A DNA stretch of 64,000 bases from Eriocheir sinensis (Eukaryota; Arthropoda; Malacostraca; Decapoda; Varunidae): contig NC_066544.1 in assembly GCF_024679095.1 (NCBI RefSeq), positions 2,108,398 to 2,172,397 on the forward strand, written 5' to 3'. Shown piece by piece: positions 28,043 through 39,230 of this stretch. The first letter of the stretch is position 1; every line of letters begins with the position of its first letter. The position numbers and the translations under genes are program-made. A model generated the notes under the pieces. The model saw only the letters and a list, made by a program, of their open reading frames with translations, ran no database searches and was not told where the DNA came from.

Positions 28043-28077
<35 letters not shown>

Positions 28078-28998
28078 AAAACCTGGTGACTTCAGCTGCT
28101 TCCTGACAATTTTTTTTCTAGCTAATGCAAAGGTGAGTAAAATCAGGCTTTCAGATATGCAATTTATGCTAATGTATAAAATAAGCCCATGTTTTGAAAG
28201 TATTAGCTTCATTTTTGACAAAAATAAATACTGAATAAATTTAGGCTCATAGAATCTCAAGACACCATTGCCAGGAGAGAGCAGCCAAAGATGGTATTTA
28301 GAACCATGACACGCGGCACCTACATGCTATCAAGCCAGCAGATATTTCCTCAGTCATAATACTAACTCCTTTAGGAAGGAAGCTTGCAGTAACTATGTAA
28401 CTATGTAACTTTTTGGAAGCATTCTGAGTGAAATAGCTGCATTGGCTACTCTCAGCCTGGCCAATGGTGTCTTGAGTATTGTATACCAACATTAGTTCTA
28501 AATTTATTTTTGCTCAAAAATTAAGCAGTCAAAATGTGTGATTAGTTAAAACATCAGTCCATACTAATGTATTATTTCATTATCTCGTGTCACGGACAGC
28601 CTGATTTTACTCACTTTCACATCAGTTTGATAATAGTGCTGAAAAGGGATTAAAGTTGTCAGTTTTTCTCTATAATACTTTGTTTTGCAAGAAACAAAGC
28701 AAGTGAGCAATGCTTACCTCTGCACTATAATTTCATAGGATATGATTAAAATCAAATGAATTAAATATTGTAGTATATTGCCTCACAGCCCATTTAACAA
28801 AGGAAATGAAAGGTATTGTATTTCTGTGCTGCCCCCTACTTATGCAGCATGGAAAGTCTCCAAGGGTAAAGGTGGAGGAGCAGCTGCAGGAGGAAAAGCA
28901 AAAAGAAAGATGAAAGAGGAAGTCAGGTGTTATCAAACTCTAGGATGAAAATAGTTCAGGGGAGGTCTTCTAGCAAGTATGACACACCTGTTACCCAC
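27540..28998. other. LYST intron
   Basis: AT-rich intron sequence with an A tract of about 45 bases at 28028-28075. No exon or known repeat seen. Confidence 0.6.
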
Positions 28999-29100
28999 CT
29001 GCATAGGGGTACGTCACAATGATGAAGGTGAGGAGGGACTGCATGAGGGAGAAGGTCACTGCCAGTTGCCCAACCACAATGCTGGACATGCCCAATGCAC
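28999..29100 (-). CDS. LYST: LYST exon 6 (short, 34 codons)
   Basis: A 102-nt exon with acceptor cttgagtgtacag and donor GCAG|gtgggtaa. It is in phase 1 at both ends, so it fits exactly between the exons at 36822 and 27539. It encodes a hydrophobic helix, ALGMSSIVVGQLAVTFSLMQ then SLLTFIIVTYPYA. It resembles the human segment SIRLLEALLAICLHG. The next exon continues with LHVETLLNELRSPL (human LSVESILFEMRDHL), which confirms the order. Because it keeps the frame if skipped, it could be an alternative cassette. A LINE 3' tail begins only about 50 bases upstream of its acceptor on the minus strand. Confidence 0.78.
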
Positions 29101-29151
29101 CTGTACACTCAAGAGAAGCATAGCTGTTTTAGAAAACTACAACATTGTAAA

Positions 29152-29475
29152 AAAATTTTTTTTTTTTTTTACAGCAAAGGAGGCAACTCAAGGGCAATAA
29201 GCAAGAAGCAACAAGGTAAAAAGCCTGCTAAATGCTGCTCCAACAACAACAAAAAAAAAGATAGAACAAGAGGCCAAAAGAAAGTCAATTTCGCATGGGG
29301 AGGTGTCCTGATACTCTTGTCTTGAAAGAGTTCAAGTCATAGGCAGCAGGAAATACAGACAAAGGAAGTCTGTTCCAGAGTTTATCAGAGGAAAGGATAA
29401 AAGAATGAAGATGCTTGTTAACTCTTGCAAAAGGGATTTGGATAGTATAGGGATGAGCAAGAGTAGAAAGATTAA
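29152..29475 (-). mobile_element. LINE 3' tail (same family as 30886-31800)
   Basis: Read on the minus strand it ends in A-rich sequence. It matches 30886-31200 ('gtcataggc', 'aggaaatacagac', 'gttccagagttta', 'gttaactcttgca'). It is a short 5'-truncated copy lying about 50 bases upstream of the LYST exon 6 acceptor. Confidence 0.8.
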
Positions 29476-29860
29476 ATGATTAACTTTTCAATGCTTGTTG
29501 TACACCCACCACTGCAGTCGCAAAGTATCTCGCAGAGATTGAGGTTCAACTTGCTTACTGTTTCTGCATTTCACTCACCGCTCACAAAGATCACAAGTGG
29601 ACAAAGTAAATCAAAATGCAAATTAATGTTTTTCCTGCTGTGTATTCCCCCAGTGCGCATGCGTGGTGGACAGCAGAGCAACGTATTTCTGCGAGGAGGT
29701 ATTCCTCGCAACGCTGGCCCACGTGGTGGACCACCCCAGCCGCCACCTTGTTCCGTCTAGCACTACTTATTAGTTCCATCGTATTTTCCGCCGTTCCACA
29801 ATGCGTATCTAATAAATTTAAACTAACCAAACCTAACTTAATCTAACCTAACCTTAGTAA
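29476..29860 (+). repeat. Dispersed repeat D, copy 2
   Basis: Shares 'aacttttcaatgc', 'cgctcacaaagatcacaag', 'cctgctgtgtattccccca' and 'gcatgcgtggtggacagcag' with copies at 13740 and 63107. It ends with a 'ctaacctaac'-type tail. Confidence 0.75.
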
Positions 29861-29875
29861 TGGGCGACCCCTTAA

Positions 29876-30531
29876 CCCCTTTTGACTGCAAAAGTTTTTC
29901 TCGGGAGATACCCCTGAATGCAAAAGTCAGTGGAAAATGAACTTTGAAACTGAGAAAACGTCATAAAAGGTGTTTTATAGAAAATTTTCTGCCGCACCTT
30001 CCTGTGAAATCCGTTTCTTTCTAGGTTGTCGCATTTGGCTGGAATTCCAAGATTCCCCCAAATTCCAACTTTTTACTGGTGCCATGTGCAGAAAAAACTA
30101 TTGAAGAAAAGTTGCTCATTTTATCACGATGGAGTCTGTAAAATATAGTTCATAATCTTTGACCCAGAAATTTACTGCCTACAGAGAGCCAAAGTTGCAG
30201 TGAAACTCAAAAAATAATTAGTATATTTTTGTATTTTTTCATTCTGGAATGAATTTCATTGAATAAAAGTTGTAGAAAATAATCTGTATAACTCAACTGT
30301 GAAATCAGATTATGATTTGGACTGACCATTTAGCTGGAATTCCATGAATACCCAAAAAATCCAACTTCCGCTTCCCACTCCTTTGAACACTCCTGTGAAC
30401 AAGATAGCCTATTGGTTCAGCTAGAACATCACGTATATCAGTGGATGTGTCAAGAGTAGAAAGATTAAATGTATGCACACAACAAGCAAAAATAAAAGGA
30501 AGACCGCCGAAACAGGACGACTGAGGGAACA
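29876..30531 (-). mobile_element. TTAA-flanked element, left arm
   Basis: Starts CCCCTTTTGACTGCAAAAG after TTAA (29872-29875). It contains repeats of 'ctggaattcca' and 'gagccaaagttgcagtgaaac'. Inner minus-strand codons read LDTSTDIRDVLAEP. It is the reverse complement of 35690-36603. Broken at 30531 by the element below. Confidence 0.78.
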
Positions 30532-30885
30532 TACCATATTTCCCGCCATATAAGATGCACCGGCATATAAGACGCACCTATAATTTGGCGAGATATTTTT
30601 AGAAAAAAAAAATTCCACATTTTCCCTGAATTTAATGTGTATGCAGCATTTCATTTGGCCACCTTACTTACAATTATGACTATAATACCGTATATTGCTC
30701 TATGCCCTTCTTTGTGTTCAAAGTGTTCCACTGTTGGTTGAAGAATTACAGTGCTCTTACCCTGAGCAGCTGTGACTTTGAAATGGTAAACAAAAGGGTT
30801 GGTTGGTAGACTCATTCACTGCGCAGTGTGCAGGCGGTAACTTTCACCAAGCTATACTGAGGGAACTAATCACACAGGGATTTTT

Positions 30886-31800
30886 TTCTTTTTTTTACAA
30901 CAAAAGAGCCAGCTCAAGGGCAACAAAAATTATATATGTACAAAAAAAAGCCCACTACTCGCCACTCCCACAAGAGAAAATAGATAAGAGTAGCCAAAAG
31001 AGAGGTCAATTTCGGATGGAGAGGTGTCTTGATACACTCTTCTTGAAAGAGGACAAGTCATAGGCGGGAGGAAATACAGACGAAGGAAGACAGTTCCAGA
31101 GTTTACCTGTGTAAGGGATGAGAGAGTGAAGATGCTGGTTAACTCTTGCATAAGGGGTTTGGACAGTATAGCGATGGGCTAGAGTGGACAGATGAGTGCA
31201 GTGGGGCCGCGGGAGGAGGGGAGGCATGCAGTTAGCAAGTTCAGAAAAGCAGTCAGCGTGAAAATATTGATAGAAGATAGAAAGAGAGGCAACATGGCGG
31301 CAGAATTTAAGAGGTAGAAGACTATCAGTATGAGGAGGAGAGCTGATGAGACGAAGAGCCGTAGCCTCCACTCTGTCAAGGAGAGCTGTGTGAGTGGAGC
31401 CCCCCCCACACATGAGGTGCATACTCTATACGAGGGCAGAAAAGGCCCCTATAAATGGATAGCAACTGTGCGGGGGAGAGGAACTGGCGGAGATGGTACA
31501 GAATGCCCAGCCTCAAGGAAGCTGATTTAGTAAGAGAAGAGATATGAAGTTTTCAGTTGAGATTTTGAGTTAAGGATAGACCGAGGATGTTTAGTGTTGA
31601 AGAAGGTGATGGCTGAGTGTTGTCAAAGAATAGGGGATAGTTGTTTAGAAGATTGTGTCGAGTGGATAGGTGGAGAAACTGATTTTGAGGAGTTGAAGGA
31701 CACCAGGTTCCTCTTGCCCTAATCAGAAATAATAGTAAGGTCTGAGGCTAAGCGTTCTGCTGCCTCCAGCCTGGAATCGATGCTGCATTCGATGGGAAAT
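30886..31800 (-). mobile_element. LINE 3' half (jockey/CR1-type reverse transcriptase C-terminus)
   Basis: Minus-strand frames give pieces in order: QLLSIYRGLFCPRIEYAPHV (another frame), then TALLDRVEATALRLISSPPH, ASLSIFYQYFHADCFSELAN, GKLWNCLPSSVF and SFKKSVSRHLS, then a stop at 31006. The 3' UTR ends in A-rich sequence near 30886. Frameshifts lie upstream of 31422. This matches the family at 2-500. Confidence 0.88.
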
Positions 31801-31931
31801 CTTGGTCTTGATCTTGACTTTCAGGGACCATAATACATACTTTCAAGTAGAAATTTATGTTGGTTAATTTCTGTCAATCATATTATGTTTTAATAGAGTT
31901 ATTTTTACAATGAGAAGTTGGAAAGTTTCGT

Positions 31932-32180
31932 TTAGTCGGTGCAATATCTGTGGTCATATGCCGGAGAGAGACAGGAGGGGGAAGGAATTATAGGAGAAGG
32001 GAACAGATCCCAGGAGACGGGACGCAACCCCCGATTAATACCTGGTACCCATTCACTGCTGGGTGGACAGGGGCGTTGGGTATCGGAAAAGCTGCCCAAT
32101 TTTTTCCACTTCGCCCGGGAATCAAACCTGGGCTCTCTCGGTTGTGAGCCAAGTGTGCTAACCACTGCACCATGAAGCCC
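31932..32180 (-). mobile_element. tRNA-derived SINE
   Basis: The minus strand reads 'ggtgcagtggttagcacact', 'tggctcacaaccgagagagc', then the B box 'ggtttgattccc'. The tail passes through 'gggtaccaggtattaatcgg' to 'gacaggagggggaa'. The head resembles 7555-7662. Confidence 0.75.
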
Positions 32181-32905
32181 CCTGAGTTTACAATGAGAGA
32201 CAAAAATGCATTTACAATAAACACTTTAGTCATCAATAGATATCCATTCTTTCGAACATGTATCACAGGAAACGTCAGCTGACCGGGCCACTGCACAGCA
32301 GAAATATCTCCAGACTAATCCGCCCAAGTCCACCCCACGATCGCCGAGTAGTCACGTCAGGCAGCACCCTGCTCCACCAATATTGTTCCTGTGTAATAGC
32401 CACTTTAACCATCACCGCCAAGGTACCCGGCAAACTGGTGATTGGTGCGCTGCAGCGGTGTTGTGTTTTATGTTTCGTGTTCACGTAGCTCCTCGGCTCC
32501 CACGTGTGGCACATCTTCTTCTTGTGACCTGTATGGTTTTATCGCTTCACATGTCCTCCTCCTCTCTTTTGCTTATTCACACTTTCCTTTTCAATTGTAT
32601 CACACTATTCATTATTTAAATCAATCAAAATTTGTACCTTTGGCATATACCGCACAGGGGTAACTTTTTGGCATTTTCTAAGTGAAAAAAGTGCACGTTA
32701 CATGCCGCAAAATACGGTATATTTCATTCTCGGGACATCTGGAAACTATTGTGTCAAACGGAGGTGTTTTGGATATTGTTTCCATACCAGTAACAATATC
32801 CCCCAGGCATACCAAAACCTAACCATCGGGGTATAAGACACAGGGTGGTTTTTCGAATCTCCATTTTTGAAAAAAAGTGCATATCATATGGCGGGAAATA
32901 CGGTA

Positions 32906-33506
32906 ATCACTCTGCAGACGCCATGATGTGTAGGCAGGAACTGTTGACTACTCTTAGCACGGTGTGGTGGTAAGGGACAAAAGAGGTGCCAGTTAGTAAC
33001 TTAGCATCGACAGAGACCTACTTACGTGTGGCCTTCAAATTCCGGATAGCTTCTTGCTCTCCGGCGCTGGCGTCATGCTCATTGCCCACGTCTGATAGAA
33101 CTATATGATGTCAACGGCATCATCGTCATTATGGGTCATGTCATTATGGGCTGTGTCAGTACCGACACTCACAAACACTTGTTTATTTTCCATTGCATTT
33201 ACATCCTGGATTGATGCATAAGACTTTCTAGTGGTGTAAATATGGTATTCATTTTAATGGGAACCACAAGGAGGAAAATATTTCATCAGGTGGGCTGAAA
33301 ATGACAACAGTAACTGAAGGATAGGACAGCAGATAAAGGGAGGAGGGCGAGGTGGCAAGCATACGCTATTGCAGTTACCGGGTGCAGTTGGTTCAAAAAC
33401 TATTCTCGATTGGTCCCCGTGGATTTCTGACCCGTTGAACTTGTCCTTTATATCTGAAATCCGTTATGCAGATCCGTTATATCAATGGTTTACTGTATAA
33501 GTAGTA
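32906..33506. other. LYST intron with an old TIR remnant
   Basis: 'ccgttatatcaatggtttactgta' ending near 33497 looks like the right end of another Tigger-type element. The rest is not recognised. Confidence 0.4.
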
Positions 33507-34678
33507 CAGTGGAACCTCGGTTTTCATGGTTAATCCTTTCGAAAAAGTCTGACGAAAACCGAATGTACGAAAACTGAAGCAATATTTCCCATAAGAAATA
33601 ATGTAAATCCAATTAATTCGTTTCAGACACACAAAAATATTAACAAAAAGTACATTTCATAGAGAATAACTATAGTTTTACATACATAAAACAATAAGAA
33701 ATAAATATAAATGACTAATGAAATGGATATATGAACATTTAACCCCTTCACTACGGCCGTGCCAAAACAGCGCCCCGTGCCGTATCCGGGATCGCCGCGC
33801 GCACCAAATTTCAAATGTCACTATTGAATATAACAAGTTTTCAGCCATAAACTCAACATGATCATCATGTATTATATATGAAAACATGCAGAATTAAATG
33901 GTGCACATAATGAAAAATAAATTAATTGATAATTTTGAGATGTAAGCATAAATACAGAGATAAAATAACTCGTATATTGGCTAAAGCGAGCCAGGACATA
34001 GCATGCGCATCCTCGGATATGATACGGGACACACAAGGATGCAGTATACACGTCCTCATGTTGAAAGGGTTAAGATCACTTTTACCTTTACTGAAGACTC
34101 TTGTTGGCATGTGAAAGATGGCGAGGAGGGGAGAGGGAGGAGGATAGGTTATTGTTTGGAAGGGGAATCTCCCTTCATAAGGATTATGTATCAAGGCCCT
34201 ATGTGGGGTTACTTCCCTATCGCTTGAACACCAAAGTCTTATAAACGTGTTTGTATCTGTACTTTTTTTCCTTGTAATCGGGTCAAGGTGGACTGAAATT
34301 CACGTATTTTACGCCAATGAGAATATTCTAGTACTTCATCATGCATAAATGACAATATGATTCCTTATTATGTCCCAAGGGAAAGGTTCGTGGGAGGTCT
34401 GGATACCTTGGAAATGCTAAGTTTTCCATTGAAGATGATGTTGGGAGACAAGCATACGGCTGTGAGTCACAAACGCATGGGATGCTTTGTGTGGGCGCTC
34501 GATTCCAGGAAATGGGTGCCCGAGTCACACGGGCAGGCGGACAAGTTTGGTATGGATCATTTTCAACTGTACGAAAACCGAGCGGATGTATGAAAACTGG
34601 GACAAAATTTTGACGAAAAAACTCATCGAAAACCGAATCGTGCGAATACTAGGGCATACAAAAACTGAGGTTTGACTG
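33507..34678. mobile_element. Tigger-like element, TA-flanked, with a MITE inside
   Basis: The left end CAGTGGAACCTCGGTTTTC follows TA; the right end ACTGAGGTTTGACTG is followed by TA (34679-34680). Near the ends are diverged 'aaaaccga' repeats. A TTAA MITE at 33743-34069 lies within it. No transposase frame survives. Confidence 0.82.
33743..34069. mobile_element. piggyBac-like MITE nested in Tigger-like element
   Basis: TTAA at 33739-33742 and 34070-34073; ends CCCCTTCACTACGG and GTTGAAAGGG. The same terminal style as 38770-39021. Confidence 0.82.
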
Positions 34679-34839
34679 TATATGTAATATAGTATAATAA
34701 TAAAGATATAAAAATATGAATTATATAGTATAATATGTATACTGTATAAATAATATAGTGCTGAAAACCCAAAGATCACACACTAGAACACAAACATAAG
34801 CGTATACGAATGCGCGGGTGCTACTTCTGTGAGTGTACA

Positions 34840-35426
34840 ACGCAGATTGAAGGCAATGCCACAATGGGCGTTTTCCTCCAACCGTTGGAGTTAGCAGCAA
34901 CCGCGGTTGTCCTTACGCCCAACAGGGAGTGAGCTGTTGGTTTGGGTAAATACTCCTGTCCTCGATATTTGAAGTCATGATCGTACCCACAACAACTTTT
35001 TCCTTTCATTTAACTGAAGCAACAACTCCATACTTTGAGTAACAGCAGCACAAGCCACAACAACCTTTACTTTTGCAAATGGCACCATGTGGATACAGGG
35101 TGTCTGGTTTGTTTACGTTGTGGATACGGCCAACCAACCTTGGTCGTATGTGACGTACACCCAGAAAAGTTGGAGTTGCCAGTTGCACCTACAGCCAAAG
35201 CAGTTGGAAGAAAAAGGTCCAGTGTGATACTTGCTTAAGAGAGTCCATTCCCATTGTTTTCAGTTCCAAGTGTCTTGTGGCGAAAAAAAGGAGCCCATGC
35301 TCGCATCTTCAACTTGTACAAACAGGATGCTTGTACACCAAGTCACCACTCGTAAACCAAGGGAATTTTTTACTCATAAATCAAAACGCTTGTAAACTAA
35401 GGCACTCGAAAACCAAGTTATTACTG
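34840..35426 (-). mobile_element. pogo-like remnants
   Basis: 34840-35225 is the reverse complement of the 25150-25500 block ('gtggatacagggtgtctggt', 'acccagaaaagttggagttg'). 35265-35426 is a separate remnant ending 'gaaaaccaagttattactg' before TA, a Tigger-type right terminus. Confidence 0.6.
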
Positions 35427-35481
35427 TATAAATCTTTGTACCTTTAGTATAAGATCCCTAAGTTTCACTGAGATACGATTA

Positions 35482-35690
35482 CAGTACCCTCCCGAGTTTC
35501 ATGCTATTCGAGTTTCGCAATCCTCAGTTTCGCGCTTAGTCTTAAATTCTTACCATCCCGACTTTTGCGCATTATCACACCAAGTTTCGTGCTGCTTTGA
35601 CATGTATGGGTCACGTTCTACCTACCATCGGCATCACGCATGCACCAGTAAAGCAATTCTGTTCCCTCTGCCGTCCTTTTTCTGCGGTGT
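35482..35690 (+). mobile_element. pogo/Tigger-like left end (CAGTACCCTCCCGAG)
   Basis: Follows TA and matches 24674-24870 over its length. Cut by the right arm of the TTAA element. Confidence 0.75.
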
Positions 35691-36603
35691 TCCTTCAATG
35701 GTTTCTGCTCATCGTGTGCATGCTAAGTGCAGTCTTGACACCTCCACCGATATACGTGATGTTCTAGATGAACCAATATCTAGTTCAGAGGAGTTGGAAG
35801 CAAAAGTTGGAATTTTGGGGGAATCACGGAATTCCAGCTAAACAGTCTGTCCAAACAATAATCTGATTTCACAGTTGAGTTATACGGATGATTTTCTTCA
35901 ACTTTTATTCAATGAGATTCATTACAGAATGAAAAAACTACCAAAAAATTTTTTAAATTATTTTTCAAGTTTCACTTCAACTTTGGCTCTCTGTAGGCAA
36001 TAAATTTCCAGGTAAAAAAATTATAAACTATATTTTTCAGACACCATCGTGATAAAATGAGCAACTTTTCTTCAATAAATTTTGCTGTATGTCACACCAG
36101 TAAAAGGTTGGAATTTGGGGGGGAATCATGGAATTCCAGCCAAACAGTCAGTCCAAATAAAAATCTGATTTCACAGTAGATGGTGGTGTAAGATTTATCC
36201 CCTAGGTTCACAGTAGAGTTATAAGGATGCTTTCCTACAACTTTTATTCGATGAGATTCATTCCAAAATAGACAACTACAAAAATTTACAATTTTTTTTT
36301 TTTTGTTTCACTGCAACTTTGGCTCTCTGTAGGCAGTAAATTTCTAGGTCAAAGACTATAAACTATATTTTACAGACTCCATTGTGATAAAATAAGCAAC
36401 TTTTCTTCAATAAATTTTCCTGTACGTCACACCAGTAAAAAGTTGGAATTTTGGGGGAATCTAGGAATTCCAGCCAAATGCGACAACCTAGAAATAAACG
36501 GATTTCACAGCAGAGTGCACCAGAAAATTTTCTATAAAACATCTTTATGATGTTTTCTCAGTTTCAAAGTCCATTTTCCGCTGACTTTTGCATTCAAAAG
36601 GGG
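35690..36603 (+). mobile_element. TTAA-flanked element, right arm
   Basis: Reverse complement of 29876-30531. It ends TGCATTCAAAAGGGG before TTAA (36604-36607). It has two tandem sub-copies of about 350 bp, each with 'ggaattccagccaaa'. Its open frame reads SLDTSTDIRDVLDEPISSSE, also present in the left arm. Confidence 0.78.
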
Positions 36604-36607
36604 TTAA

Positions 36608-36735
36608 CTGCAGCAACAACTCCATAAACTGGGTATCGCCAGCACAAGCCGCGACAGCCCTTACTTTAGCAGACGACACCATGTTGATACAGGGCGACAG
36701 CTTTATTTACACTGTGGATGTGGTTGCATAAATGT
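36608..36735 (-). mobile_element. pogo-like internal fragment
   Basis: 'actgcagcaacaactccata' and 'tttagcagacgacaccatg' are the complement of the start of the open frame at about 25398. It directly abuts the TTAA of the preceding element. Confidence 0.6.
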
Positions 36736-36821
36736 ATGTTTATAATATTGAAGCTGATTTAGTTTAAAAGCCTATAAGTTAGGCATAGAGTGAAGACAAC
36801 ACCATCACCCTAACCACTGAC

Positions 36822-36999
36822 CTGAGGAGGAGCGTGCTAAGTCCTGAGTGATGTTGACCAGCATGGGGGCTGCGAGAGAGCGCACAGCAGACCCAGCCAA
36901 AAACACCTGGAACTCAGAGCTTGCTTGCAGAACTTCTGTCACAGCTTGCCACAACTCACTTAGCCCAATATATTTATCAGCAAGGGTATCTGCATCTAC
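36822..36999 (-). CDS. LYST: LYST exon 5
   Basis: A 178-nt exon with acceptor tttctcctttccatcag and donor CTCAG|gtcagt. It begins VDADTLADKYIGLSELWQAV and continues through FQVFLAGSAVRSL to QDLARSSS plus one base. It starts in phase 0, as the 39231 donor requires. The pattern W-x(4)-VL-x(4)-FQ-x-FL matches by eye the human stretch WSMCRWIYMLSSVFQKQFYR, which follows the acidic linker in the same order. Intron lengths are 2.2 kb before and 7.7 kb after. Confidence 0.85.
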
Positions 37000-37869
37000 C
37001 TGATGGAAAGGAGAAATACTTAATTACGTATTAGTATAAACAAACGACTGGTGGAAAAAGGTACCTCAAAAAAGACATATACCCAGTTATACATGAATAA
37101 TTTACTGGTGCACACAAATTCACAGACTGCCACAGCTCCTCCACCCCTGGGTAGTATCTAGAATGGTGTTTGATTCTATCTGCATAAATGACAGACACAA
37201 CAAAGTATTTCTATGGCAATGAAGTGACTAAAGGCATAATTGATTACTAAGAGAATTTACTAAGTACCTCTGTTAGACCTCCTACTTCTGCCTGAGATGC
37301 CTGCATGGCAAAGTAGAAATCATGATAAAGGAATCATAGGTGGGCTGCTTAATATGACAAAATTAATGCCTGAGTATCCTCCTAAAATGCAGTCTCTCTA
37401 AAACTGTGTCTACTACCATGCAGCAATTTTCTTTCTAATGACTGATAATGGAGTATTCAAAATACCATAACTGATAAAATCAATATCTCATGGAATAGTA
37501 GCAGGCCACAGACATTATTAAAAAAATAGTGACTTAAAAACATTCATATCAATAGTAATTTATTGAAGTCTAAGCCCTACAAAAGAAAACAATTGAATAT
37601 TATAATATATTGAGCCATAAAGTACACTATGAGCAACAATATATTTAACTACCTGTGAAGATTTTCCTTAAAAGCTTCCTGTTTTACATAGCTCAATCCA
37701 CTCTTGTGGCAAATATTACACATCAACTCTATGTATAAGGAAGAGATGGAATTGATGAGCCCCTAAATACTAAACATACATGAGCTTACATCACATTAAG
37801 GGATGCTACAGTCATGGGAAAGCCCTCTAGGAGGGCATTAAGGGTCAAAACTTTGTGCCAGTGAAATGC

Positions 37870-38075
37870 TAGGATTTTCTCTTTTCTACACTCACACACG
37901 TCCTCTGCGTGCAACGAAACACACAAGAAATTAATCCAGACAAGGAAAGGTTTGCCGGCGCCGGGGATCGAACCCGCGACCAGCGTAACGGGAGAGCCAC
38001 TCCTTTACCAGTCGGCCAAAGAGGTACCCCACTGGCTAAATGGGTTATGGGAGGCTCGCCCATCAGGCAAGTCAT
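37870..38075 (-). mobile_element. tRNA-derived SINE
   Basis: Minus strand: A-box-like 'tggccgactggtaaaggagt', B box 'gcgggttcgatcccc', tail 'gcacgcagaggacgtgtg'. Same family as 15580-15785. The better-preserved B box makes it look like a tRNA, but there is no acceptor stem. Confidence 0.8.
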
Positions 38076-38769
38076 GTCACTACACCTGAAGTACAAGGTT
38101 GATGGTCAAGACACAGGTAACTTTGTATCTTTTCTGAAATCAATTTGAGTTATTCCTGAATGTGCTCAAAATGTGAAAAATGCAAAATATTAAGAAAAAA
38201 TTGTAAGAAAAGAATTCTAAAAGTGAGCACATTATTTTTCAGAAAAGTGTTTCTTATCCCGTAATTTGCAATAGGATACAATGGCCAAAACTTGCCATTG
38301 GTCACACAAACAATGTTAATACAACTTGTTTTCCATTATAGTTCACCATTAAATGATTTTAAGTCATTTCTTTGTTTATTTGGTAAAACTAAGAAATGAT
38401 TTGTGGCAAGAAAATGTATTAAAGTGACGTAATATCACCATTCAGCATCATGAAATGTTCTTTTAAAGCATCTGGGCAACCAACAGCTATTGAAAGTTGT
38501 ATTATACTTAACTGTATTGTATTTATCTATTGTAAAAATGATTATTTATATAAAAAAGGGAGGAGTTCAATGCTTGCCAGCTACCCCCAAGAGCCTGTAG
38601 TTCATTATGAGGCCATGAGATTATTATGCCTTTACAGCTTATGGCTGGATGATTAGGTGGCCTAATTTGTTTTTATATTATTTTTTCCCTTAACTGTAAG
38701 TATCTTTGTCTTATTTAAATATTCTCTATTTTCAAATTACTCCCCAGCCATAAAATTTAAATTCCTTAA

Positions 38770-39021
38770 CCCCTTCACTCCGGCAACGCCGACGTCGACG
38801 TCCGACTGTGTCACTGTATGGAAAGGGTTAGTCCTCTTCTAACCCTCTTAATCCTCTTCCATTTCCTCTTAATCCTCTTCTAAACCTCTTGAGAAAATGG
38901 AAGAGGACTAAGAGGAATTTAGAGGAGGATTGAGAGGTTTAGAAGAGGATTAATCCTCTTCAATTTCCTCTTGACCCTTTCCATACTCTGACGCCGACAT
39001 CTGCGTCACGGATGGAAAGGG
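38770..39021. mobile_element. piggyBac-like MITE with internal palindrome
   Basis: TTAA at 38766-38769 and 39022-39025; ends CCCCTTCACTCCGGC and GATGGAAAGGG. The middle is a hairpin of 'cctctt' and 'aagagg' repeats. It sits about 210 bases downstream (transcript sense) of LYST exon 4. Confidence 0.85.
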
Positions 39022-39230
39022 TTAAAAGAATCTGGCATAGTGATGGATAGCTATGGCTTGTCAAGCATACCAACAAGTAGATGCTAGGGAGGTTGGTATT
39101 TTGTATTCATCATACTATCTCTTAAGAGACACAATGGTCAAGAACCACCACTTTGCCTATGTGATCGAGTATCGGGCCAAGAATTTTCCTTTCGGATCTC
39201 TTAATGTAGACTTTATTCCTTTCTACATAC

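Larger units (their letters stand above)
30532..32905. mobile_element. TIR element with TACC(A/G)TATTTCCCGCCATAT ends
   Basis: The left end reads TACCATATTTCCCGCCATAT; the right end is the inverse, ending ATATGGCGGGAAATACGGTA. A related end lies near 32719 and another at 27155. The superfamily is not assigned. The interior carries a LINE fragment and a SINE, so much of its 2.4 kb is inserted sequence. Confidence 0.65.
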
